A DNA stretch of 64,000 nt. It comes from JAMOQA01 sp964420365 (GTDB taxonomy: Bacteria > Acidobacteriota > Polarisedimenticolia > J045). The stretch is taken from positions 1 to 64,000 of the forward strand of contig CAYQTA010000060.1 of the NCBI GenBank assembly GCA_964420365.1, in the 5' to 3' direction. Each line of letters begins with the position of its first letter. The first letter of the stretch is position 1. This document shows, piece after piece, positions 1 through 9,191 of this stretch. Position numbers and translations under genes: made by a program. The notes beneath the pieces are model-generated. The model was given only the letters and a program-made list of their open reading frames with translations. It was not told the origin of the DNA and did no database searches.

Positions 1-593
1 TCGCGATCGCCCCGCCCGGCGCCCGGGGGCACGTGGGCGGCGACCTGCTCGGCCTCGGTCGCCAGCAGGAACGGCCCGGTCGCCGCGGCGATGCCGCCCC
101 GCGAGACCGCCATCTCCACGAGCGCGATCGACGTCCGGGCCCGCGGCGGGGCGTCCGGGCCGACCCGTCCGCTCCGCTCGAGGAGCGCCCGGAGCGGGTC
201 CAGCAGGTCCGCCAGGACGGCCACGGGGGCCGCGGGAAGCTCCAGGATCCATCCCTCCACCATCCCCCGCACCAGGGCCGCCGTCCGGGACCCGGCGGGG
301 CCGCGGCCCCCGGCCACGAGGGCGCACTCGTCCTCGACCGGGCAACCGGCCCCGGCACGGCATCGCGCAAGGGCGAGGCCCACGGCCGGGTCGGCCGCCG
401 GGCAGGCGCCGGCGGGGAACGCGGCCAGCTCGGCGAGCGCCTCGTCGGCGGCGAGCCCTTCCCGGGCGGCGAGCCGGCCCAGGGGGCGCCGCTTCCCCTC
501 GACGAGGGCCCGCCCGAGCACCCCGACCAGTTCCCCGAGGAGGGCCCCGTCCACCGCGACGAGGGGTGGCCGCCGCCCGCGCCGCGCCGTCAT
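1..593 (-). CDS. hypothetical protein, 3' part cut by window edge
   Basis: An open frame runs leftward from an ATG at 593 to the window edge without a stop (197 codons visible). The ATG overlaps the mpl stop in an ATGA junction, so the two are probably translationally coupled. The visible protein is Ala/Arg/Leu-rich, with several Cys in the first half (GACPAADP, CRAGAGCPVEDEC) and no signal peptide or membrane segment. I recognise no domain. Its position as the last visible gene of the lipoprotein/patatin/mpl operon suggests a cell-wall or housekeeping role, but nothing in the sequence proves it. Confidence 0.6.
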   Translation of the reverse strand, partial: MTARRGRRPPLVAVDGALLGELVGVLGRALVEGKRRPLGRLAAREGLAADEALAELAAFPAGACPAADPAVGLALARCRAGAGCPVEDECALVAGGRGPAGSRTAALVRGMVEGWILELPAAPVAVLADLLDPLRALLERSGRVGPDAPPRARTSIALVEMAVSRGGIAAATGPFLLATEAEQVAAHVPPGAGRGDR

Positions 594-2023
594 CGCGCAG
601 CCTCCCCGGCGAGCCAGGCCCGGATCCTCCCGGGCAGCCCGCCGAAGGCACCGTTGCTCATCGTCACGATCACGTCCCCCGGGCGGGCGATCTCCCGGAG
701 GCGACGGAACAGCTCCCCCGGCGGGAGCGGCCCCTCCGCCACGAGTCCCCGCCCGCGCAGCGCGGCGGCCAGCGCGGCCACGTCCAGCCGTTCGCCCGGC
801 GCGAACCGCTCGGGGCGATCGACCGGCCCGAGCAGGACGACGTCCGCCCCGGCGAGGGCGTCGGCCAGGGAATCCTGCACGAGGCGGCGCACCATCGTGT
901 TCGAGCGGGGCTCGAGGCAGGCGACGAGGCGCCCCCCCGCCGGCACGCGCCCCCGCAGGGTCGCGAGGGTCGCGGCCACCGCGGTCGGGTGGTGGGCGAA
1001 GTCGTCGAGGGCGACCACGGCATCGCGCTCCCCGAGGAGCTCGAGCCGGCGTCCCGGGGGAACGAACCGGGCGAGCAGGGGCACCGCCTCCGCGGGATCG
1101 ACTCCCGCCGCGGCGACCGCGGCCAGGGCCGCGGCGGCGTTCCGCGCGTTGTGGGCACCGGGGAGGGGCAGCCGGGCGCGGCCGACGTCCCGGCCCTCGA
1201 CGACCAGGGTGAACTCCTGGCCGGTGCCGTCGTCCTCCCGGTCGACGACGCGGAAGGCGCTCGTCTCTCCCTCCCCGGCGAGCACGACCCGGCAGCGGGC
1301 GGACCCCGCGATCCTGCGCGCTCCCGGGTCGTCCCCGTGGACGACCAGCGTCCCCGAAGGCGGGACGAGCCGCAGGAACAGGGAGAACGCCCGCTCCACG
1401 TCGGCCAGGTCCCGGTAGATGTCCGCGTGGTCGAACTCGACCGGTCCGAGGACGGCGATCCGGGGCCAGTAGTGGAGGAACTTCGGTCCCTTGTCGAAGA
1501 ACGCCGAGTCGTACTCGTCCGCCTCGAGCACCAGGTCGGGCCCCGCCCCGAGGCGCGCCCCGGCACCGAAGTTCCCCGGCCGACCGCCGATCACGAAGGA
1601 GGGATCCCGGCCGAGGAGGTCGAGCAGCGCCGCCACCAGCGATGCCGTCGTCGTCTTCCCGTGGGTGCCGGCGACCGCGATCCCCCGCCGTCCCGGCAGG
1701 AGCAGCCGCTCGACGAACTCCGGCATGGAGCAGAGCGGCCACCCCTCGTCGAGGACTCGCTCCAGCTCGACGTTTCCCCGCGAGAGCGCGTTGCCGACGA
1801 CGACGAGGTCCGGGGCCGGGTCCAGGTTCGCCGGGTCCCACGGGGATCGAACCTCGATCCCGGCCTCCGCGAGCGCCTCCGAGGCCGGCGGCCAGGCGGC
1901 GCCGTCGGACCCGCGGACCGCGACCCCCCGCCGGGCGGCGAGGATCGCGAGGCCCGACATCGCCGAGCCGCAGATCCCGAGGAAGTGGATCGAGCGGGGC
2001 CAGTCCGCCGGCCAGCGGCCCAT
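590..2023 (-). CDS. mpl: UDP-N-acetylmuramate:L-alanyl-gamma-D-glutamyl-meso-diaminopimelate ligase
   Basis: Cytosolic Mur-ligase-family enzyme that joins the recycled murein tripeptide to UDP-MurNAc using ATP. The 477-aa protein has the N-terminal Rossmann motif HFLGICGSAMSGLA (residues 13-26), the ATP loop GTHGKTTTAS (119-128), EADEYDSAFFDKGPKFLHY (from about 167), which is typical of Mpl rather than MurC, and late EPRSNTM and MSNGAFGG motifs. Length and motif spacing fit Mpl. The ATG at 2023 follows an AAAGGAG site lying inside the end of the patatin gene, with only 4 bases between the genes, so they form an operon. MurC is the main alternative; the DEYDSAFFDK segment argues against it. 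Confidence 0.9.
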   Translation of the reverse strand: MGRWPADWPRSIHFLGICGSAMSGLAILAARRGVAVRGSDGAAWPPASEALAEAGIEVRSPWDPANLDPAPDLVVVGNALSRGNVELERVLDEGWPLCSMPEFVERLLLPGRRGIAVAGTHGKTTTASLVAALLDLLGRDPSFVIGGRPGNFGAGARLGAGPDLVLEADEYDSAFFDKGPKFLHYWPRIAVLGPVEFDHADIYRDLADVERAFSLFLRLVPPSGTLVVHGDDPGARRIAGSARCRVVLAGEGETSAFRVVDREDDGTGQEFTLVVEGRDVGRARLPLPGAHNARNAAAALAAVAAAGVDPAEAVPLLARFVPPGRRLELLGERDAVVALDDFAHHPTAVAATLATLRGRVPAGGRLVACLEPRSNTMVRRLVQDSLADALAGADVVLLGPVDRPERFAPGERLDVAALAAALRGRGLVAEGPLPPGELFRRLREIARPGDVIVTMSNGAFGGLPGRIRAWLAGEAAR

Positions 2024-2027
2024 CCTG

Positions 2028-3035
2028 TCACTCCTTTCCGTTTCCGTTCCCGCGCGGAGGCGGCGCCGCCATGCGCAGGGGAGCCACGCCCAGCATGCCC
2101 CGTCGCTCGAGGCGCCGCACGAGCGCCGCCCGCGTCGACCCGAAGAGCCGCCGCCAGCGGGCCCGCGCGAGGGCCGCCCGCAGTTCGGGCAGGGCGTCCC
2201 GCATCGCGGCCGCCCCCCGCTCGATCGCCGGCCGGGCCCCGGTGAAGTCGAGCCAGTGGACGTCGGTCACCTCCGGGCGGATGGCCACGTCGGCGAGGGC
2301 CACGAGGAACGCACGCTGGACCCGCTCGGCGACCTCCTGGGCCCGGGAGAGGATCTCGGTCCCGCGGCGCAGCATCGGCCCCGGGGAGAAGTCCTCGGCG
2401 ACGTCGACGGCCAGGACCACGTCCACCGGGAGCGAACACGCGGCCCGGGCGGGGACCTTCTCGACCGCGCCGCCGTCCACCAGGAACACCCCCTTCCCGG
2501 GGACCGGCGGCGCCAGGCCGGGGACCGCGCTCGACGCGGCGACCGCCTCCCGCAGCGACCCCCGCACGAACCAGGCCGGCACACCGGCCCGGAGGTCCGA
2601 GGCGACGGCCACGTACGGCACCCGGAGTTCCTCGATCGCCACGTCGGGCACCAGGTGGGCCAGGTTGTGCCGCCAGGCCTCCTCGGAGACGAACGCCTCC
2701 TTGAAGAGCCCCCATCCGTAGACGATCCCCTTCCGGATCAGCGCGGAGGCCCGCTCGGTCCAGCCGACGTCCCCGGTGTCTCCCGCGAGGAACTCGATCT
2801 CGTCCTTCCGGTACTCGTCCGACTCGATGAACCCGATGATCCGCTCCGTCGCCGCCCGCGCCGACCCGGTGGCGGCCCAGACGCCGCCGACGAGGGCGCC
2901 GATGCTGGTCCCGGCGACACCGTCGACCCGGATCCCCGCGTCCTCGAGGACCGCGAGGACCCCCAGGTGGGCGAGGCCCCGGGCGGCCCCGCCTCCCAGG
3001 GCGAGCCCGAGCCGCGGCCGGAACCAGTCCGCCAT
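2028..3035 (-). CDS. patatin-like phospholipase / RssA-type hydrolase
   Basis: Predicted serine-aspartate dyad acyl hydrolase of 335 aa. It shows the oxyanion loop GGGAARG (residues 14-20), the nucleophile elbow GTSIG with Ser44, and the DGG motif with Asp187, in the usual patatin order. There is no signal peptide, as in cytosolic RssA/YlbK proteins. The C-terminal ~90 residues are Arg/Ala-rich and probably lie outside the catalytic fold. The start ATG has a GGGAGG site 4 bases upstream. It lies between the lipoprotein gene and mpl on the same strand, suggesting an envelope-linked operon. The substrate is unknown. Confidence 0.87.
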   Translation of the reverse strand: MADWFRPRLGLALGGGAARGLAHLGVLAVLEDAGIRVDGVAGTSIGALVGGVWAATGSARAATERIIGFIESDEYRKDEIEFLAGDTGDVGWTERASALIRKGIVYGWGLFKEAFVSEEAWRHNLAHLVPDVAIEELRVPYVAVASDLRAGVPAWFVRGSLREAVAASSAVPGLAPPVPGKGVFLVDGGAVEKVPARAACSLPVDVVLAVDVAEDFSPGPMLRRGTEILSRAQEVAERVQRAFLVALADVAIRPEVTDVHWLDFTGARPAIERGAAAMRDALPELRAALARARWRRLFGSTRAALVRRLERRGMLGVAPLRMAAPPPRGNGNGKE

Positions 3036-3072
3036 CGTTCCTCCCGTCCCCCCGCCGGCCGCCCGGCAGGCC

Positions 3073-3771
3073 TCAGAACGTCCACTCCACCCGCCGGTGA
3101 ACCGCGCTCTCCGGGTCCCAGGTCACCCGCTCCACCTTCCAGGTCGCCTCGTCGGGCCGGCGCGGTTCGACCCGGCGGAAGTGGACCAGCAGGTCCAGGT
3201 GATCGAGGACGTCCATCGTGTACGTCCTGCCGAGCCCGATCTGGATGTGGTGGACGGTGCCGAGGGGCCAGCCGAGCAGGTAGACGTGGGTGAGCGGCGG
3301 CAGCGAGCCGTACCAGATCTCCCCGTACCCGAAGGAGAGACGGACCCGCAGCACCGGCGCTTCCTTCGTGCCCTCGCGGCCGACCGTCTCCCAGTAGGTT
3401 CCCCGCCCGACCATCGTGGCCCGGACGATCGTGTACCCGTGCGGGTCGAGGGTCATCCTTCCCTCGTCCCGCTCCCGCTCGTACCGGCGGACGGCCGCGA
3501 GGACCTGCTGCTTCCAGTTCTCCCAGGCCCTTCCCTCCCGCTCCCCCGGCGCCGCCGCGTCCACCGACGCGAGCCGCCACCAGGCATCGTCGGCCCGCTC
3601 GACCGGGGCCTCGGGGTCGGTCGCCTGGTGGAGGGCGGCAAAAAAGACCCCCGCGTTCCTCTCCAGCCGCTGAACGGGGACCCCGCACCCCGTGCACGGC
3701 AGCAGCAGGGTGGCCGCCAGGACGAGGAGCCCACCGGTGCCGATACGCCGTGACCGCGCTCCGCCTGCCAT
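3073..3771 (-). CDS. putative lipoprotein of unknown function
   Basis: A 232-aa protein with a lipoprotein signal: Arg-rich n-region, hydrophobic LLVLAATLLLPCTGC and a lipobox ending at Cys29. The mature part is rich in Trp, Tyr and charged residues (DDAWWRLASVD, YGEIWYGSLPPLTHVYLLGWP) and ends in EWTF. I recognise no family. GGGAGG lies 8 bases before the ATG. It is the first gene of the leftward patatin/mpl group and is divergent from nfi across 100 bases, so that gap should hold its promoter. Confidence 0.7.
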   Translation of the reverse strand: MAGGARSRRIGTGGLLVLAATLLLPCTGCGVPVQRLERNAGVFFAALHQATDPEAPVERADDAWWRLASVDAAAPGEREGRAWENWKQQVLAAVRRYERERDEGRMTLDPHGYTIVRATMVGRGTYWETVGREGTKEAPVLRVRLSFGYGEIWYGSLPPLTHVYLLGWPLGTVHHIQIGLGRTYTMDVLDHLDLLVHFRRVEPRRPDEATWKVERVTWDPESAVHRRVEWTF

Positions 3772-3871
3772 CGTCGTACCCTCCCGTCCCGCCCCCCGCC
3801 GGGCATCCAGTCTATCCCGGGTCGAGGGTTGTAAGATCGCGCCCGTTCACGCGCAGGGAAGGAGCCGATCC

Positions 3872-4567
3872 GTGCGGATCCCCCGGGACGTCGACCAGTG
3901 GTTTCCCCCGGACCTCTCCCGGGCGGCGGAGCTGCAGCGGATGCTCGCGGGACGGGTCGTCGAGGAGGACGCCCTCGGCCCGCTGCGAATCGTCGCCGGG
4001 GCCGATCTCTCCTACGACCGGGGGGAACGACTGCTCTTCGCGGCCGTCGTCGCCTTCGACGCCCGGACGCGCGAACGGGTCGCCACCGGGCGCTACGTCG
4101 GACCGGTGACCGTCCCCTACGTGCCCGGGTTCCTGTCGTTCCGCGAAGGGCCGGCCGTGATCGCCGCCCTCGCGGATCTCGGGCTCGAGCCGGACCTGCT
4201 GCTCTGTGACGGCCAGGGGCGGGCGCATCCGCGGCGCCTGGGCCTCGCCTGCCACCTCGGGATCGCCCTCGACCTGCCGACGATCGGGGTCGCCAAGTCG
4301 CTCCTGGTCGGGCAGCACCGGGAACCCTCCCCCCGGCGAGGAGCGGCGACCCGGCTGCTGCACCGGGGCGAGGTGGTCGGTCTCGCGCTGCGGACGCGGG
4401 ACGGCGTGCGTCCTGTCTACGTCTCGGTGGGCCACCGGGTCTCCCTCCCCTCCGCCCGGCGGATCGTCCTCTCCTGGGCGCGACCGTTCCGGCTCCCGGA
4501 ACCCCTGCGGGCCGCCCACCGGGAGGTCACCCGGATGCGCCGCGCCCGGGTATCATCGTCCCCGTGA
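3872..4567 (+). CDS. nfi: endonuclease V (deoxyinosine 3'-endonuclease)
   Basis: Repairs deaminated DNA by cutting near deoxyinosine. The 231-aa protein has the family signature: GADLSY with the metal-binding Asp at about 45, PYVPGFLSFRE (82-92), and DGQGRAHPRRLGLACHLG (about 113-130). The frame is open further upstream, but the GTG at 3872 has a GAAGGAG site directly before it and gives a normal-length protein, so I take it as the start. Its stop overlaps an upstream GTG in the frame of the next gene, so nfi and the methyltransferase are probably co-transcribed. Confidence 0.88.
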   Translation: MRIPRDVDQWFPPDLSRAAELQRMLAGRVVEEDALGPLRIVAGADLSYDRGERLLFAAVVAFDARTRERVATGRYVGPVTVPYVPGFLSFREGPAVIAALADLGLEPDLLLCDGQGRAHPRRLGLACHLGIALDLPTIGVAKSLLVGQHREPSPRRGAATRLLHRGEVVGLALRTRDGVRPVYVSVGHRVSLPSARRIVLSWARPFRLPEPLRAAHREVTRMRRARVSSSP

Positions 4568-4593
4568 GCACCCGGCATGGGAGGACCAGCCCG

Positions 4594-5340
4594 ATGATCG
4601 AGCACGGCCTGCTCGCGGGGGGAATCCTGCTGGCGCTGCTGCTCGCCGGTTGCGCCGCGGGGGGCGGCCCCGGCCCGGTGGACGAAACCGAGATGGCGCG
4701 CCGCAGGGCGGCGATGGTGGAGACCCAGCTCCTGGCCCGGGACATCACCGACCCCCTGGTCCTGGAGGCGATGGGGAAGGTCCCGCGTCACCTGTTCGTC
4801 CCCCCCGCGCTCCGGGACCAGGCCTACCGGGACTCTCCGCTGCCGATCGGGCACGGCCAGACCATCAGCCAGCCCTACATCGTCGCCTTGATGACCCAGC
4901 TCGCCCGGGCCGCCCCCGGAAAGAAGGCGCTCGACGTCGGGACCGGCTCGGGTTACCAGGCGGCGATCCTGGCGGAGACCTGCGACGAGGTGTTCTCCAT
5001 CGAGATCCTCTGCGACCTGGCCGAGGCGGCCCGGAAACGCCTCGCGGGCCTCGGCTACCGCAACGTCCACGTCCGCTGCGGGGACGGTTACGCGGGATGG
5101 CCGGAGGAGGCCCCGTTCGACGTGATCGTCGTCGCGGCGGCCCCGGCCCGCGTGCCGGAGCCGCTGGTCGAGCAGCTCGCCCCGGGGGGGCGCCTGGTCA
5201 TCCCGGTGGGCAACGTGCACCAGGAGCTCGTCGTCATCGAGAAGCTGCAAGACGGTTCCCTGCGGCAGTTTACGGCGGGCGGGGTGCGGTTCGTGCCGAT
5301 GACGGGCGAGGCTGCCCGCGGGGGTACGGCAAAAAACTAA
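4594..5340 (+). CDS. pcm: protein-L-isoaspartate O-methyltransferase with a lipoprotein signal
   Basis: Repairs isoaspartyl residues in damaged proteins using SAM. The catalytic part carries the PCMT region GHGQTISQPYIVALMTQL, motif I LDVGTGSGYQAAIL and the late GGRLVIPVG. Unusually it begins with a hydrophobic segment ending in a lipobox (LLLAGC), implying export and lipid anchoring rather than the common cytosolic form. ATG 4594 has GGGAGG about 9 bases upstream and is preferred; an in-frame GTG at 4564 overlaps the nfi stop and would add ten residues before the same signal. Length is 248 aa, about 30 longer than classic Pcm because of the signal region. Confidence 0.87.
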   Translation: MIEHGLLAGGILLALLLAGCAAGGGPGPVDETEMARRRAAMVETQLLARDITDPLVLEAMGKVPRHLFVPPALRDQAYRDSPLPIGHGQTISQPYIVALMTQLARAAPGKKALDVGTGSGYQAAILAETCDEVFSIEILCDLAEAARKRLAGLGYRNVHVRCGDGYAGWPEEAPFDVIVVAAAPARVPEPLVEQLAPGGRLVIPVGNVHQELVVIEKLQDGSLRQFTAGGVRFVPMTGEAARGGTAKN

Positions 5341-5469
5341 TCCGTTAGCCATCCGCCGCTGGCGGTGGTATCTTTCGTCCCTTCCCGGCACCCGTCGCCG
5401 GGCGGGGGAAGTGTTCCTGGAGCGTCCAAACCGTGGGGGACCGGCGCGATCCCCCGGAGGAGCAGAACC

Positions 5470-7446
5470 GTGCTCGAGCTCAAGAAGGGAGTGAACATCC
5501 TGCAGGAGGTCAGCGGGATCCGGACCGCGGAGGAGGCCGAGCGGGTCTTTGCCGAGCGCCTCGACGAGGCCAACCGGGCGAAGCTCGACCGGATCCGCAA
5601 CGAGGAGGCGCGGATCGCCATCGCCGGCGCGATCGCCCTCGTCGATCCCGAGACCGTGTTCGTCCACGACGGGTCCCCCGAGGCCCGGGCCCATGTCCGG
5701 CGCGTCGCCCTCGAGCGGAAGGAAGAGGAACGGCTCAAGATGCCGGACCACACGATCCACTTCGACCTCGCCCAGGAGCAGGCCCGGATCGTGGACCGCA
5801 CCTTCTACATCGTGAACCCGGGCGAGAAGGTCTCCGTCCTGGCGAAGAAGATCCTGCGGGACGATGCCCTCGCCTACGTGCGGGACTACATGAAGGGAAT
5901 CGGCAAGGGCATGCCGCTCTTCGTCGGTTTCTACTCCCGGGGCCCGATCGGCGCCAAGGCGGCGATTCCCGCGCTCGAGATCACGACCTCGGCCTACGTG
6001 ACCCATTCCGCCGACATTCTCTACCGGAACGTCTACGCGAAGTTCGACGAGGAGGTCGACCGGGCGGGCCTCTTCTTCACGAACGTCCACTCCCAGGGGC
6101 CGAACCGGCCCGAGGACCTGCCCAACGCCCGGGTGTTCATGGACCGGAGCTGGCTGACCACCTTCAGCACCTACTGCACCTACGCGGGCAACACGCTGCT
6201 CCTCAAGAAGGGGAACCACCGCTTCGCCGTCGACCTCGCCACCTATCTCAAGGTGGAGGAAGAGCTGTCGGAGCACATGTTCATCACCGGGATGACCGGT
6301 CCCGGCGGGCGGAAGACCTTCTTCGCCGGCGCCGCCCCCTCGGGCTGCGGCAAGACGACCACCGCGATGGTCGGTTCGGACTTCATCGGTGACGACCTGG
6401 CCCAGCTCTGGATCGCCGCCGACGGCACCCTGCGGGCCATCAACCCCGAGCAGGGAATCTTCGGGATCATCAAGGACGTCAACCGGGAGTCCGATCCCTA
6501 CCTCATGAAGGCGATCCGGGAGCCCGGCAGCGAGGTGATCTGGTCGAACGTCCTCGTCGCGGACGGCGTTCCCTACTGGGAGGGCTCCGGCGAGGAACTC
6601 CCCGAGCGGGGGATCAACTTCCAGGGCGAGTGGTGGAAGGGCAAGACCGACGAGAACGGCAAGCCGATCCCGCCATCCCATCCGAACGCCCGGGTCACCG
6701 TCCCCTGCACCAGCATCGGCAACTACAACGAGCAGCTCGCCGAGGACCCGGCCGGTGTCCCGGTCAAGGTGATCACCTACTCCGGGCGTGACGCCGACAC
6801 GATGCCCCCGATCGTCGTCGCCAAGACGCCGGAGGAAGGCGTCGTGATCGGCGCCTCGATCGTCTCCCAGGCGACCGCCACCGAGGTCGGTGTCACCGGC
6901 GTGCGTCGCCAGCCCTGGGCGAACGCGCCGTTCATCCCGGGGCCCCTCGGCGACTACATGAACGCCCAGTTCAAGTTCTTCGGCTCGAAGAAGTTCTCGG
7001 ACGAGGGTCGGCCGATCCTGGCAGGTCTCAACTACTTCCTCACCCACGAGGCGCGCGGTGGATCCGGCACGGGCCTCCTCGGCGAGAAGCGCGACGTGCG
7101 GGTGTGGCTCTCCTGGCTCGAGCGGTTCGCCCACGGCGAGGTCCGCGCGATCGAGACCCCGATCGGCTTCCTGCCCCTGTACGAGGACCTCCGGGAGCTG
7201 TTCGCCGGGCTGATCGACAAGCCGTACCCGCGGGAGCTGTACGACATGCAGTTCTCGCTGTACGTCGACAACCTCGTCGCCCGGATCGACCTGCAGACCG
7301 AGGCCTTCCGGAAGGACGAGAACATCCCGGAGCTGCTGTTCCAGATCTACGACCGCCAGAAGAAGGAGCTCCTGGCCCTGCGCGAGAAGCACGGCCCGGT
7401 GGTCCCGCCGGCAACCCTGCTCGAGGAGGCGGGGGGCGCCCGCTGA
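5470..7446 (+). CDS. pckG: phosphoenolpyruvate carboxykinase (GTP)
   Basis: Interconverts oxaloacetate and PEP with GTP/GDP, the entry to gluconeogenesis. The 658-aa protein contains the nucleotide loop APSGCGKTTTAM, with the Cys typical of GTP-PEPCK, followed by GDDLAQLWIAADGTLRAINPEQGIFG, which matches the family's GDD...LRAINPE...FG pattern. The family's catalytic core is about 600 aa; the extra length is spread through the N-terminal half. Start GTG 5470 has GGAGGAG about 7 bases upstream; an upstream in-frame ATG at 5365 would add an improbable Pro/Ser-rich leader. A strong hairpin terminator follows the stop. Confidence 0.88.
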   Translation: MLELKKGVNILQEVSGIRTAEEAERVFAERLDEANRAKLDRIRNEEARIAIAGAIALVDPETVFVHDGSPEARAHVRRVALERKEEERLKMPDHTIHFDLAQEQARIVDRTFYIVNPGEKVSVLAKKILRDDALAYVRDYMKGIGKGMPLFVGFYSRGPIGAKAAIPALEITTSAYVTHSADILYRNVYAKFDEEVDRAGLFFTNVHSQGPNRPEDLPNARVFMDRSWLTTFSTYCTYAGNTLLLKKGNHRFAVDLATYLKVEEELSEHMFITGMTGPGGRKTFFAGAAPSGCGKTTTAMVGSDFIGDDLAQLWIAADGTLRAINPEQGIFGIIKDVNRESDPYLMKAIREPGSEVIWSNVLVADGVPYWEGSGEELPERGINFQGEWWKGKTDENGKPIPPSHPNARVTVPCTSIGNYNEQLAEDPAGVPVKVITYSGRDADTMPPIVVAKTPEEGVVIGASIVSQATATEVGVTGVRRQPWANAPFIPGPLGDYMNAQFKFFGSKKFSDEGRPILAGLNYFLTHEARGGSGTGLLGEKRDVRVWLSWLERFAHGEVRAIETPIGFLPLYEDLRELFAGLIDKPYPRELYDMQFSLYVDNLVARIDLQTEAFRKDENIPELLFQIYDRQKKELLALREKHGPVVPPATLLEEAGGAR

Positions 7447-7468
7447 GCCTTCCCCCGGGAACGCGACC

Positions 7469-7498
7469 GGCGGCCCGGCCCCGGGGGGCCGGGCCGCC
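7469..7498 (+). terminator. hairpin terminator after pckG
   Basis: A perfect 12-bp GC stem (7469-7480 with 7487-7498) with a 6-base loop, followed by a short TTT at 7503-7505. It sits between the pckG stop and the proS start. Confidence 0.7.
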
Positions 7499-7575
7499 GC
7501 CGTTTGCCCCCGCGCGCGTTCTCTGGTATTTCCCGGGCTTCCGCCCCGGTCCGGGGCCGCGAGGAGAAGAGGTCG

Positions 7576-9054
7576 ATGGCCAAGGAGATCACCCCCCGCG
7601 AGACGGACTACGCCCGCTGGTACACCGACGTCGTCACCCGCTCGACGCTCGCCGACTACTCCCCGGTGAAGGGTTGCATGGTGATCCGTCCCCACGGCTA
7701 CGCCCTGTGGGAGAACATGCGGGACGCCCTCGACCGGATGTTCAAGGCGACGGGGCACGTCAATGCCTACTTCCCCCTGTTCATCCCGAAGAGCTTCCTC
7801 TCGAAGGAGGCCGAGCACGTCGAGGGGTTCGCCAAGGAGTGCGCGATCGTCACCCACACCCGCCTCAAGGGGGTCGAGGAGGACGGGAAGCGATTCGTGG
7901 TCCCGGACCCGGAGTCGAGGCTCGAGGAGGAGCTGATCGTCCGGCCGACCTCCGAGACGATCATCTACGCGATGTACGCGAAGTGGATCCAGTCCTGGCG
8001 GGACCTGCCCCTGCTGATCAACCAGTGGGCCAACGTCGTCCGCTGGGAGATGCGGACGCGGCTCTTCCTCCGGACCACGGAGTTCCTCTGGCAGGAGGGA
8101 CACACCGCGCACGCCACCCACGAGGAGGCGATCGAGGAGGCGCTGACGATCCTGCGCATCTACCGCGAGTTCGCCGAGGAATGGCTCGCGATCCCGGTGC
8201 TGACCGGGACCAAGACCGAGAAGGAGAAGTTCGCGGGAGCGGTGACCACCTGGTGCATCGAGGCAATGATGCAGGACGGGAAGGCGCTCCAGGCGGGTAC
8301 GAGCCACGACCTGGGACAGAACTTCGCCCGGGCGTTCGACCTCAGGTACCAGACCCGCGAGGGAAACTGGGAGTACGCCTGGAACACATCCTGGGGAGTT
8401 TCCACGCGGCTGATCGGCGCCCTCGTGATGACCCACGGGGACGACGACGGGCTGGTCCTCCCGCCCCGGGTCGCCCCGGTGCAGGTCGTGATCGTTCCCA
8501 TCTGGCGCAACGACGAGCAGCAGCGGGCCACGATCACCGCGGGCCGGGACCTGCTGGCAAGGCTTCGGGACGCCGGCTTCCGGGCAACGCTCGACGAGCG
8601 CGACAACGTGAACCCCGGGTTCAAGTACGCGGAGTGGGAGCTCCGCGGCGTTCCGCTGCGGCTCGAGCTCGGTCCCCGCGACCTCGAGAAGGACGCGGTG
8701 ATGGCGGTCTCCCGCCTCGACCGCCAGAAGGTGTCCGTGCCCTTCGCCGACCTGCCGGCAAGGGTCCGCGAGCTGCTCGACGAAATCCAGGGGGCGATGC
8801 TGGACCGGGCCCGCAGGTTCCGGGACGAGCGAACGCGGGACGTCGACGACTGGGCCGCCTTCGAGCGCGAGATCGAGGACGGCGGGTTCCTCCGGGCGCG
8901 ACACTGCGGTGACCGGGCCTGCGAGGAGGCGATCCAGGAAAAGACGAAGGCAACGGTCCGGGTCCAGCCGGACGGAGAGCCGGACGATCCGGGACCCTGC
9001 GTCCACTGCGGCAAGGACTCTCCGCGCCGGGTCGTCTTCGCGCGGGCGTACTAG
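7576..9054 (+). CDS. proS: prolyl-tRNA synthetase, type 3 (archaeal/eukaryal-like)
   Basis: Charges tRNA-Pro with proline. The 492-aa class II synthetase has the motif-2 region VVRWEMRTR...TEFLWQEGHTAH, GTSHDLGQNFA and motif 3 GALVMTHGDDDGLVLPPRVAP. It lacks the editing insertion of bacterial type-1 enzymes. It carries the Cys-containing C-terminal domain (HCGDRACEE...CVHCGK) and ends in Tyr (ARAY), a hallmark of type-3 ProRS. ATG 7576 lies just after a purine-rich GGAG/AGAGG stretch; the longer upstream frame lacks a site and crosses the pckG terminator. Confidence 0.93.
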   Translation: MAKEITPRETDYARWYTDVVTRSTLADYSPVKGCMVIRPHGYALWENMRDALDRMFKATGHVNAYFPLFIPKSFLSKEAEHVEGFAKECAIVTHTRLKGVEEDGKRFVVPDPESRLEEELIVRPTSETIIYAMYAKWIQSWRDLPLLINQWANVVRWEMRTRLFLRTTEFLWQEGHTAHATHEEAIEEALTILRIYREFAEEWLAIPVLTGTKTEKEKFAGAVTTWCIEAMMQDGKALQAGTSHDLGQNFARAFDLRYQTREGNWEYAWNTSWGVSTRLIGALVMTHGDDDGLVLPPRVAPVQVVIVPIWRNDEQQRATITAGRDLLARLRDAGFRATLDERDNVNPGFKYAEWELRGVPLRLELGPRDLEKDAVMAVSRLDRQKVSVPFADLPARVRELLDEIQGAMLDRARRFRDERTRDVDDWAAFEREIEDGGFLRARHCGDRACEEAIQEKTKATVRVQPDGEPDDPGPCVHCGKDSPRRVVFARAY

Positions 9055-9191
9055 TCCCGGTCCGGGGCGGTTCCCCCCGGGGCGCGGGAGGCGTACGATG
9101 GGGACGATGGGCGGTCCCCCCCGGGCGGGCGCTCTCGCGCCAGGGGCCGGGTTCCCGCCGCGGCCGCGGCGACCGTCCGCGGGAGGTTCCC

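Noticed and set aside
3692..3871. Upstream extension of endonuclease V to an ATG at 3692
   Set aside because: It would overlap the divergent lipoprotein gene and add about 60 Arg/Pro-rich residues; GTG 3872 has a proper ribosome site.
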